From Chlamydiota bacterium (GTDB taxonomy: Bacteria > Chlamydiota > Chlamydiia > Chlamydiales > Waddliaceae): a stretch of DNA of 8,847 bases. The stretch is from positions 1 to 8,847 of the forward strand of contig JAAKFP010000075.1 in the NCBI GenBank assembly GCA_011065005.1. The letters are read 5' to 3'. This document shows positions 1 through 5,556 of the stretch, in pieces. Below the pieces are notes generated by a model. That model worked only from the letters and a program-made list of their open reading frames with translations, searched no databases and was not told the origin of the DNA. Within the stretch, counting starts at the first letter, position 1, and each line of letters begins with the position of its first letter. A program made the translations under genes and the position numbers.

Positions 1-1
1 T

Positions 2-277
2 TTTACTTACGAGCTTCTCGACTATTTAGATGGAATACAGCTTTCAGAAGATCCAAATGATCCTCTAGTCAAGTATTTCCTCGGCTACGCTCTGCCGACG
101 CTGGTCAGTAAATTTCAAGACCAGCTGCTTAGTGAAGTCCCTGAACACCATAAAAAAGCGATCATCGCCTGTCATCTCGCTGCCGATCTCGTCTACACAA
201 AAGGGGTCGAGTGGCAACCCTCCATCGCCGATATCCTGCCGGTCCTTTTGAAATCAGAAATGGAAAAATCAAAATAA
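2..277 (+). CDS. C-terminal end of a protein, possibly NAD-specific glutamate dehydrogenase (5' end outside window)
   Basis: The frame is open from the left edge to TAA at 275-277 and gives 91 residues. The tail reads ...DPLVKYFLGYALP, then EHHKKAIIACHLAADLVYTK, and ends in a short charged SEMEKSK. The arrangement of an aromatic-rich segment, a helix with KKAIIA..LA..LV and a final amphipathic helix resembles the extreme C-terminus of the large NAD-dependent glutamate dehydrogenases (GDH2 type), which deaminate glutamate to 2-oxoglutarate in the cytosol. That family match is from memory and rests on a short non-catalytic segment, so it is tentative. No dehydrogenase catalytic or nucleotide-binding residue lies in the window. 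In Chlamydia the gene before hrcA is, as I recall, proS; this tail does not look like prolyl-tRNA synthetase. No hairpin plus U-tract terminator follows, but a long inverted repeat starts 22 bases after the stop and could end or stabilise the transcript. Confidence 0.6.
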   Translation, partial: FTYELLDYLDGIQLSEDPNDPLVKYFLGYALPTLVSKFQDQLLSEVPEHHKKAIIACHLAADLVYTKGVEWQPSIADILPVLLKSEMEKSK

Positions 278-298
278 TCGTAACCGTTCACCTCTATC

Positions 299-475
299 TA
301 TTAACCGCGAAGGAGCGCGAAGAAAGCGAAGAATACGCGAAGATTATTCTATTGATGTAGAACAAGGAGAAGCTGGCCAAAGATGGTATCAAACGATTCG
401 TTCAGACCAAGCACTATTAATTAATAAAAAAAACTTCGCATTTTCTTCGCGTCCTTCGCGTCCTTCGCGTTAATA
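299..475. repeat. Long imperfect inverted-repeat element made of CGCGAAGGA-like units
   Basis: The left arm is about 299-342 and the right arm about 434-475. The reverse complement of the right arm begins TATTAACGCGAAGGA and the left arm begins TATTAACCGCGAAGGA. Both arms continue as short iterated GCGAAG/GCGAAGGA units with a few indels. The middle (343-433) is unique sequence. Transcribed, this would fold into a long hairpin between the upstream gene and the hrcA control region. Similar GCGAAGGAcGCGAAG units occur as dispersed intergenic repeats in many unrelated bacteria, often near small GxxExxY-type genes (recollection). A short open frame in the middle (...SDQALLINKKNFAF...) faintly resembles the tail of such a protein. 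It could be a non-autonomous mobile element, a decayed gene remnant or a transcript-end hairpin. Confidence 0.6.
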
Positions 476-480
476 TTAAT

Positions 481-510
481 TTTCACTCTGTGTTCCCTCC
501 GTGGTTTAAC
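481..510 (-). repeat. Second dispersed-repeat-like segment (ACCACGGAGG type)
   Basis: Read on the minus strand this stretch begins GTTAAACCACGGAGG and continues with ACACAGAGTG. It is a CACGGAGG/ACACAGAG unit of the kind seen as intergenic repeats across many bacterial genomes (recollection). It lies directly beside the GCGAAGGA-type inverted repeat and shares its TTAACC-like start, so the two may form one composite element. No coding potential is visible. Confidence 0.35.
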
Positions 511-565
511 CTAGTTCCAATCTTTCTTCCTTTAATTTTAGCGGTTGAAGGCTCCATTTGCTAAT

Positions 566-592
566 TCAGCACTCTAGGCAAAAGAGTGCTAA
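566..592 (+). promoter_or_regulatory. CIRCE operator, binding site of HrcA
   Basis: The left arm TCAGCACTC (566-574), a 9-base spacer (575-583) and the right arm GAGTGCTAA (584-592) match the CIRCE consensus TTAGCACTC-N9-GAGTGCTAA, with one mismatch in the left arm. It ends six bases before the -35 box of the hrcA promoter. HrcA bound here would repress hrcA-grpE-dnaK, giving autoregulated heat-shock control. Confidence 0.96.
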
Positions 593-598
593 TTTTTC

Positions 599-628
599 TT
601 GACCTATATCCCACAATTTGGGTATAAT
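599..628 (+). promoter_or_regulatory. Sigma70-type promoter of the hrcA-grpE-dnaK operon
   Basis: The -35 box TTGACC (599-604) and the -10 box TATAAT (623-628) are separated by 18 bases. Transcription should start near 634-636, leaving a 5' leader of about 23 bases. The near-consensus boxes fit a strong promoter used by the housekeeping sigma factor and held down by HrcA at the adjacent CIRCE. Confidence 0.88.
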
Positions 629-657
629 TAGGGTAGAAAACAGGGAAAAAGCTTAAA

Positions 658-1824
658 ATGAAGCAAATTAGCAAGGGAAAAGCCAGTAAATCGAAGAAGA
701 ATGAACGGGAATACAAGGTCTTAATCGGCCTCATCGAGCATTTCCTTCAATCTGGGAAGCCTGTAGGCTCGAATGCACTGAAGGAGGCTGGATTTGCCGA
801 TCTCAGCTCTGCAACCATTCGCAACTATTTTTTTCTATTGGAAAAAGAGGGGTATTTAAAGCAATTGCACACCTCTGGAGGGAGAGTTCCCACGCAGAAG
901 GCGTATCAGTATTATGCTAAGGAGTTCATCGATTCTACTGTCATCAGCCCTCAGGAGGAAGAAATTCTCGCCACCCTGCGCAAGAATGAAACAAAGGAGA
1001 TCGCTCTCTATCTACAGCAATGTGCTGAAACGTTGACCTCTCTAACGAACTATGCCGTTTTTCTTTCAGCCCCCCGCTTTGACCATGACTTCATCATCGA
1101 TTTAAAGCTTGTACCGGTAGACTATCACCGCTTTCTTTGTGTGATCATTACAGACTTTGGCGTGATCCAGACCGAGCTTCTCCATGCAGACAACAAGCTG
1201 AGCAGTTTTTCGATCAAGAGAATTGAAGAATATTTCCATTGGCGTCTAACCGGACGGGACAAGCCAGAAAATTTGAGTGAAGCGGAAGAACAGCTCGCCC
1301 AGAAATTCTACAATGAGCTAATGGTGCGTTATATCGTTGGATACTCGAACTTCATAGACGAAGAAATCTACCGCACAGGATTTTCAAAACTGCTGACTTA
1401 CCCCGACTTTCACGATACGACGGTTTTGGCCAACAGTTTAGCGCTTTTTGAAAACGCTCATAGCATGCGACTGCTTTTAAGAGATTGCAGCGCACATGGA
1501 ACATTAAAGTTTTGGATTGGAGACGATCTCGCTCCGTATGCAACGGGAAAGCCCAATTGCTCGGTACTATCGATTCCGTACAAAATCAATAAACAAATTG
1601 TTGGAGCAATAGGAATACTAGGTCCCACGCGCATGCCTTATAAGCAATTATTTGGTCTGCTGAGGGCTTTTGTCGACAGTGTAAGTGAAACGCTAACGCG
1701 TAATATCTATAAATTTAAAATAAACTATCGCCAACCGCAACCGGGAACACCCTACATCCAAAAGGAGGAGCACCATCTGATAGGACAGTCCCGGCTCATG
1801 CTTTTGGAAGATAAAACGAAATAA
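658..1824 (+). CDS. hrcA: Heat-inducible transcription repressor HrcA
   Basis: HrcA is a cytosolic dimeric repressor that binds CIRCE and is kept active by the chaperonin GroEL, so unfolded protein relieves repression. The 388-residue product has a winged helix-turn-helix in the first 90 residues. Its helix is LSSATIRNYFFLLEKEGYL (49-67), followed by the HTSGGRVPTQKAYQYY wing (71-86). A GAF-like dimerisation region follows to about residue 345. The last 40 or so residues (from NIYKFKINYRQ) go beyond the usual 340-residue length of other bacteria. Chlamydial HrcA proteins, about 390 residues, carry such an extension. ATIRNYF rather than the common ATIRN[DE]M also suggests Chlamydiae. ATG 658 follows AGGGA (642-646) with an 11-base gap, longer than ideal. 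The first 17 residues are Lys/Ser-rich. It is the first gene of the operon, and grpE starts 11 bases after its stop. Confidence 0.96.
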   Translation: MKQISKGKASKSKKNEREYKVLIGLIEHFLQSGKPVGSNALKEAGFADLSSATIRNYFFLLEKEGYLKQLHTSGGRVPTQKAYQYYAKEFIDSTVISPQEEEILATLRKNETKEIALYLQQCAETLTSLTNYAVFLSAPRFDHDFIIDLKLVPVDYHRFLCVIITDFGVIQTELLHADNKLSSFSIKRIEEYFHWRLTGRDKPENLSEAEEQLAQKFYNELMVRYIVGYSNFIDEEIYRTGFSKLLTYPDFHDTTVLANSLALFENAHSMRLLLRDCSAHGTLKFWIGDDLAPYATGKPNCSVLSIPYKINKQIVGAIGILGPTRMPYKQLFGLLRAFVDSVSETLTRNIYKFKINYRQPQPGTPYIQKEEHHLIGQSRLMLLEDKTK

Positions 1825-1835
1825 AGAGGAACGAA

Positions 1836-2417
1836 ATGAAAGAAGAGACAGAAAAGCCGGAGGAAGAGGAGCATGAGAAGAAACCTGAAAGGGAGCCCAA
1901 AGATGTGGCGATCACCGATATCGAACTAGAAGAACTGAAGAAAGATGCTGAAGGCTACAAGCACAAGTACCTTCACCTTCTGGCAGATGCAGAAAACGCG
2001 CGCAAGCGCCTCCAGAAAGACCGCAGTGATATCATTCAGTATGCGATACAGAACATCATTCTCGATTTTTTGCATCCGATCGACCATATGGAAAACGCCC
2101 TTGGATTTACTGAAGAAGCATCTGACGAGGTAAAACATTGGGCAACAGGCTTTCAAATGATTTTGAACCAGTTTAAAGATGTACTGGTAAACAATGGTGT
2201 CAAAACGTTTGAAGCGCTAGGAAAGGATTTTGACCCCCATCTACACGATGCCGTGGAAATGATTGAAACTAACGAACATCCCCCCGGCACCGTCGTAGAG
2301 GAGAGCGTTCGGGGGTATGCAATTGGAGAGAAAACACTGCGACCCGCACGTGTGAAGGTCTCCAAAGCTCCTGCTAAGGAAAAGCAAGAAGAGCAGCCCG
2401 AGGAGCAAAAAAGTTAA
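1836..2417 (+). CDS. grpE: Nucleotide exchange factor GrpE (DnaK cochaperone)
   Basis: GrpE is a cytosolic homodimer that opens the DnaK ATPase domain, releasing ADP so that substrate can leave. The 193-residue product has a disordered Glu/Lys-rich N-terminus (1-25) and a long dimerising helix or coiled coil (about 28-75, with ADAENARKRLQKDR at 50-63). A helical bundle follows. The GrpE signature runs from GVKTFEALGKDFDP (121-134) through HDAVEMIE (137-144) to GTVVEESVRGYAIGEKTLRP (151-170), the beta domain that touches DnaK. A short charged tail closes it. The length is normal. GAGGA at 1826-1830 is spaced five bases from ATG 1836, only 11 bases after hrcA. The order hrcA-grpE-dnaK with no dnaJ matches chlamydial operons; dnaJ must lie elsewhere. 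Confidence 0.97.
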   Translation: MKEETEKPEEEEHEKKPEREPKDVAITDIELEELKKDAEGYKHKYLHLLADAENARKRLQKDRSDIIQYAIQNIILDFLHPIDHMENALGFTEEASDEVKHWATGFQMILNQFKDVLVNNGVKTFEALGKDFDPHLHDAVEMIETNEHPPGTVVEESVRGYAIGEKTLRPARVKVSKAPAKEKQEEQPEEQKS

Positions 2418-2447
2418 TTTATTGAAGATAATGTAAGGAGTATTGTT

Positions 2448-4430
2448 ATGAACCAAAAGAAAAAAAGTAATAAAATTATAGGGATTGACTTAGGAACCAC
2501 CAATTCCTGCGTTGCTGTCATGGAAGGTGGCGTACCTAAAGTCATCGCTTCTGCTGAAGGCACACGAACAACCCCTTCAGTGGTTGCTTTTAAGGGAGAC
2601 GAACGCCTGGCGGGTGTTCCGGCCAAGCGACAAGCCGTCACCAATCCAGAGAATACGATTTCCTCATCAAAGCGTTTTATTGGTCGGAAGTATGATGAAG
2701 TGAGTTCCGAAATTCAAACCGTACCTTTCAAGGTCGACAAAAATGACAATGGCGACGCTGTTTTCAGAGTTCAAGACAAAATCTATACACCTGAAGAGAT
2801 CTCTGCACAGATTCTGATAAAGATGAAGCAAACCGCTGAGGAATATCTTGGTGAGGAAGTGACGGAAGCGGTCATCACCGTTCCTGCCTACTTCAACGAC
2901 TCACAACGCCAATCCACAAAGGACGCTGGCCGTATTGCCGGCCTTGATGTCAAGCGGATCATTCCCGAGCCAACAGCAGCATCTCTAGCATATGGGTTAG
3001 ACAAAGAGAATACTGACAAGAAGATTGCAGTCTTTGACCTTGGTGGTGGTACCTTCGACATCTCCATCCTTGAAATTGGTGACGGAGTGTTCGAGGTTCT
3101 TGCTACAAATGGAGACATGCACCTTGGCGGCGACGACTTCGACAACAAAATCTTGAAATGGATAATCGAAGAGTTCAAAAAAGAGCATAGCATCGATCTG
3201 ACTTCAGACAAAATGGCGCTCCAGCGTTTGCGTGATGCTGCAGAAAAAGCCAAAATTGAATTATCGGGCACGCCATCGACAGAAATTAATCAGCCGTTCA
3301 TCACCATGGATGCGAGCGGTCCAAAGCACTTGTCGCTGACGCTGACTCGATCTAAACTTGAGGAGCTGACCTCTCTCCTAATAGCACGCGTAAAAGGACC
3401 TTGTGAGAAAGCATTAAAAGATGCTCGGTTAACGAAAGATGACATCGGCGAGGTGATCCTCGTTGGTGGAATGACACGTATGCCCGCAGTTCAAGAGATG
3501 ACGAAGTCTATCTTCGGAAAAGAGGGACACAAAGGGGTAAACCCCGATGAGGTTGTTGCTGTAGGAGCAGCAATCCAGGGCGGGGTCCTGACTGGTGTCG
3601 TCAAAGATGTCTTGCTGTTGGATGTCATTCCTCTAACTCTTGGAATCGAAACACTCGGCGGCGTCTTGACACCGCTCGTCGAGCGCAACACCACCATACC
3701 TACACAGAAGAAGCAGATCTTCTCTACTGCAGCGGACAATCAGCCTGCGGTGACGATCCGTGTTCTGCAAGGGGAACGAAATATGGCCAATGACAACAAA
3801 GAAATTGGCCGCTTTGACCTGACTGAAATCCCTCCCTCACCTAGAGGTATGCCTCAGATTGAGGTCGCCTTCGATATCGACGCGGATGGGATCCTCCATG
3901 TTTCTGCGAAAGATATAGCTTCTGGCAAGGAACAGAAAATTCGGATCGAAGCGCAATCCGGATTGAAAGAGGACGATATCGAGAGGATGGTCAAAGATGC
4001 TGAGCTGCACAAAGAGGAAGACAGAAAGCGTAAGGAGGAAGTGGAGGCCAAGAATGAAGCGGATTCTCTCGCTTTCCGTGCGCAGAAAGCTGTGGATGAG
4101 TACAAAGACAAGCTTCCTCAAGATGTGATCGGCGATGTTCAAGGCAAGATTGACGCTGTGAAAAAGGCTCTGGAGAGTGATGACCTCAACAGCATCAAGA
4201 GTGCGAAAGATGAGCTTGAATCGCACATGCAGCATATCGGCGAAGCGATGGCCCAGGCACAGCAAACTGCTGGCGCCGGCGCCGGCGCCGGAGCAGCTGG
4301 AGCACAGCAAGCTGGCGGTGGCCCACAGTTCACAGGTGGAGCAGGGCAGCAGGAAGCACCGAACACCGGTGAAAACAACATCGAAGAAGCCGAAGTCGAA
4401 ATCATCAACGACGAAAACAAAGACAAGTAA
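2448..4430 (+). CDS. dnaK: Molecular chaperone DnaK (Hsp70)
   Basis: DnaK binds exposed hydrophobic segments of unfolded proteins in an ATP-controlled cycle run by DnaJ and GrpE. The 660-residue product shows all Hsp70 landmarks: the phosphate-1 loop [10 protein letters not shown] (11-20), IIPEPTAAS (171-179), the phosphate-2 motif [10 protein letters not shown] (195-204, with the conserved Thr at 202), the adenosine motif [11 protein letters not shown] (336-346), and the interdomain linker around VKDVLLLDV (385-393). The substrate-binding beta sandwich follows to about 500, then the helical lid, a Gly/Ala/Gln-rich flexible tail (618-645) and an acidic end with EEAEVE. The first 100 residues include the insertion typical of Gram-negative-type DnaK. 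AAGGAG at 2435-2440 sits seven bases before ATG 2448. It is the last gene of the CIRCE-controlled operon, and a terminator follows directly. No key residue is missing. Confidence 0.99.
   Translation: MNQKKKSNKIIGIDLGTTNSCVAVMEGGVPKVIASAEGTRTTPSVVAFKGDERLAGVPAKRQAVTNPENTISSSKRFIGRKYDEVSSEIQTVPFKVDKNDNGDAVFRVQDKIYTPEEISAQILIKMKQTAEEYLGEEVTEAVITVPAYFNDSQRQSTKDAGRIAGLDVKRIIPEPTAASLAYGLDKENTDKKIAVFDLGGGTFDISILEIGDGVFEVLATNGDMHLGGDDFDNKILKWIIEEFKKEHSIDLTSDKMALQRLRDAAEKAKIELSGTPSTEINQPFITMDASGPKHLSLTLTRSKLEELTSLLIARVKGPCEKALKDARLTKDDIGEVILVGGMTRMPAVQEMTKSIFGKEGHKGVNPDEVVAVGAAIQGGVLTGVVKDVLLLDVIPLTLGIETLGGVLTPLVERNTTIPTQKKQIFSTAADNQPAVTIRVLQGERNMANDNKEIGRFDLTEIPPSPRGMPQIEVAFDIDADGILHVSAKDIASGKEQKIRIEAQSGLKEDDIERMVKDAELHKEEDRKRKEEVEAKNEADSLAFRAQKAVDEYKDKLPQDVIGDVQGKIDAVKKALESDDLNSIKSAKDELESHMQHIGEAMAQAQQTAGAGAGAGAAGAQQAGGGPQFTGGAGQQEAPNTGENNIEEAEVEIINDENKDK
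4272..4289 (+). repeat. Threefold GGCGCC tandem repeat inside dnaK
   Basis: Three perfect GGCGCC units stand in a row and encode alternating Gly and Ala in the DnaK flexible tail (GAGAGAG around residues 609-615). Each unit is itself palindromic. This is a likely slippage site, and the repeat number may differ between strains without harm because the tail is disordered. Confidence 0.85.
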
Positions 4431-4434
4431 CAGC

Positions 4435-4461
4435 GAGGGCGGGAGAGATCCCGCCTTTCTT
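4435..4461 (+). terminator. Intrinsic terminator of the hrcA-grpE-dnaK operon
   Basis: The core stem GGCGGGA (4438-4444) pairs perfectly with TCCCGCC (4449-4455) around the loop GAGA. The stem can extend outward by three more pairs, two of them G-T, and the following TTTCTT supplies the U-rich tract. It begins five bases after the dnaK stop codon, so it separates the heat-shock operon from the downstream cassette. Confidence 0.92.
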
Positions 4462-4633
4462 ATGATTCGCGCCCGTGCACATGTGCGTACCCGATTATGC
4501 TCAGACCAATACTCCACGCACTGATTCATCATTCACTTCTCTATCCAGGAGTTCCCGTTATTAATTTTCCGGATACAAAATCAATTTGAGTTGATGCGTA
4601 GTCTTGTAAAGGCTCCTAAAAGAATTGGACCCC
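4462..4633. other. Intergenic stretch without a gene
   Basis: No open frame with a ribosome binding site is visible. The stretch contains the perfect 10-base palindrome GCACATGTGC (4477-4486) and, near its end, CCTAAAA (4615-4621). The latter repeats the half-site of the dyad just downstream. Confidence 0.6.
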
Positions 4634-4654
4634 TTTTTAGGATTGACCTAAAAA
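4634..4654 (+). promoter_or_regulatory. Perfect dyad, probable operator of the three-gene cassette
   Basis: TTTTTAGG (4634-4641) and CCTAAAAA (4647-4654) are exact inverted repeats separated by the five bases ATTGA. The dyad covers the -35 box TTGACC (4643-4648). A third half-site, CCTAAAA, lies at 4615-4621. An arm-spacer-arm dyad across a -35 box is the usual footprint of a dimeric repressor. No regulator gene is visible beside it, so the binding protein is unknown. It is not a terminator, since the only run of T lies within the left arm. Confidence 0.6.
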
Positions 4655-4672
4655 CCGAAGTTATTGTATCAT
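4643..4672 (+). promoter_or_regulatory. Sigma70-type promoter of the three-gene cassette
   Basis: TTGACC (4643-4648) and TATCAT (4667-4672) are 18 bases apart, with the same -35 hexamer and spacing as the hrcA promoter. The predicted transcription start, about 4678-4680, leaves a leader of about 30 bases before ATG 4709. That start lies just downstream of a possible TTG at 4676, which argues against TTG as the start codon. Confidence 0.7.
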
Positions 4673-4696
4673 TAATTGCGTAATTGTGAAGAAGAT

Positions 4697-4704
4697 AAGG
4701 AGGG
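4697..4704 (+). promoter_or_regulatory. Ribosome binding site that fixes the start at 4709
   Basis: AAGGAGGG lies four bases before ATG 4709. The alternative in-frame TTG at 4676 has no purine-rich site before it. The paralogous next gene also begins directly with M-x-x-GEY, which supports 4709. Confidence 0.85.
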
Positions 4705-4708
4705 CAAG

Positions 4709-5095
4709 ATGAGCATTGGAGAATACGAATATTATTATGGTGGTGGAAGCAAACCTAATAGAAAGATAGAGTTTTTTAGAGAAGAAGGTAGCAATACGAT
4801 CACCGCTAGAGTACGAGCTGTTACACCTAAGGGTTTGAAGGATATCTCTAACTTGGATGGAAGTAATATTGAAGTTGATCAGATGAGCACTTCAGAAAAA
4901 ACAAAAAAGTTAATGGCGGGAGAAGATTTTTTCCCTCCTACGGATAAACTTTCAGAGCTCGGTAAAGAAAAACAAGATGTAATTTTAGGAGCTCTTGCCC
5001 CAATAGGAAATTGGAAGATAGAGGTTATAAATGGTTTTGGTACAAATTCTGAGTTTGAGAAAGTGACTCGCTTAAAAATAACTAATGCTTCCTAA
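4709..5095 (+). CDS. Small uncharacterised protein, first of a tandem paralogue pair
   Basis: I do not recognise the family. The 128-residue product starts MSIGEYEYYYGGG. It has no signal peptide or membrane segment, so it is probably cytosolic. Alternating polar and hydrophobic stretches (RKIEF, TITARVRAV, WKIEVI, KVTRLKI) suggest a mainly beta fold with one helical segment (LSELGKEKQDVILGALA). It aligns along its whole length with the next gene: M-x-x-GEY-x-Y-x-Y, RKIEF, TIT, a central TSEK, and a P-x-G-x-W+IE motif near the end are shared, with roughly a third of positions identical by eye. It is the first gene of a cassette with the putative metallopeptidase at 5557. A role as inhibitor, substrate, chaperone or immunity partner of that enzyme is conceivable but only inferred. 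The coding sequence is AT-rich compared with dnaK. Confidence 0.85.
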   Translation: MSIGEYEYYYGGGSKPNRKIEFFREEGSNTITARVRAVTPKGLKDISNLDGSNIEVDQMSTSEKTKKLMAGEDFFPPTDKLSELGKEKQDVILGALAPIGNWKIEVINGFGTNSEFEKVTRLKITNAS

Positions 5096-5122
5096 ATAGT
5101 TGATTTAATCAAGGAGATAAGC

Positions 5123-5524
5123 ATGCTAGTTGGAGAATATAATTACTGTTACAGTGTTGTTGGAGGCGAGCCCGATAGAAAAATTGAGTTTACTAGAGAT
5201 AAAAAGAGTGGTACAATCACTACCGTCGTAAAGGCACTTTCAGTCGATGGTTGGAAAATTACCTCTCAGCTGAACGGAGATCAGATTAACATTCAAATGA
5301 TGTTAACTTCAGAAAAAATACGAGCATTAACACTTGAACGGCAAGGTAAGAGTTCTTCACGAAAACCAGATCAAAACTTAACTCAGCTTACTCCTGGAGA
5401 GCAAGAAAGTATCCTAAAATTTCTTGAACCATCAGGAGATTGGAGAATAGAAATCACTAATGATGTTAGTAAAGATTCTAAATTTGAGACAGTTGTACAT
5501 TTAGACCTATTCAATCCGTCATAA
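5123..5524 (+). CDS. Small uncharacterised protein, second of a tandem paralogue pair
   Basis: I do not recognise the family. The 133-residue product starts MLVGEYNYCYSVVGG, lacks a signal peptide or membrane segment, and is probably cytosolic and beta-rich. It is a paralogue of the preceding gene and shares GEY-x-Y-x-Y, RKIEF-x-R, TIT, LTSEK, the helix around GEQESILKFLEP and GDWRIEI. The middle (residues about 72-90, basic and serine-containing) differs most and holds an insertion relative to the first copy. AAGGAG ends about six bases before ATG 5123. The gap from the first copy is 27 bases and to the metallopeptidase-like gene 32 bases, so all three are likely on one transcript. The divergence shows that the duplication is old and that both copies have been kept, which implies distinct roles. 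Confidence 0.86.
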   Translation: MLVGEYNYCYSVVGGEPDRKIEFTRDKKSGTITTVVKALSVDGWKITSQLNGDQINIQMMLTSEKIRALTLERQGKSSSRKPDQNLTQLTPGEQESILKFLEPSGDWRIEITNDVSKDSKFETVVHLDLFNPS

Positions 5525-5556
5525 ATAATTAATACGGTCATTTTCGGAGGAAAAAT

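Noticed and set aside
299..475. CRISPR array suggested by the iterated GCGAAG units
   Set aside because: The units are only 6-9 bases long with almost no spacers between them and are arranged as two inverted arms, unlike direct repeats of 23-40 bases separated by unique spacers.
2888..3271. Minus-strand open frame of 127 codons inside dnaK
   Set aside because: It is an antisense shadow of a highly conserved gene, with no start signals and no recognisable domain.
4477..4486. Palindrome GCACATGTGC after the dnaK terminator
   Set aside because: It is a single short palindrome with no repeat elsewhere in the window and no promoter or gene edge beside it; chance is an adequate explanation.
4177..4524. 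Plus-strand frame of 115 codons overlapping the dnaK tail and its terminator
   Set aside because: It is out of frame with dnaK, runs through the terminator hairpin and has no ribosome binding site.
3837..4532. Long minus-strand open frame of 231 codons antisense to the 3' end of dnaK
   Set aside because: It lies almost wholly opposite the conserved dnaK coding sequence, has no ribosome binding site, and shows the biased composition of an antisense shadow.
4676..4708. TTG start at 4676 giving an 11-residue longer first small protein
   Set aside because: The TTG lies at or before the predicted transcription start and lacks a ribosome binding site, while ATG 4709 has AAGGAGGG four bases upstream and matches the start of its paralogue.
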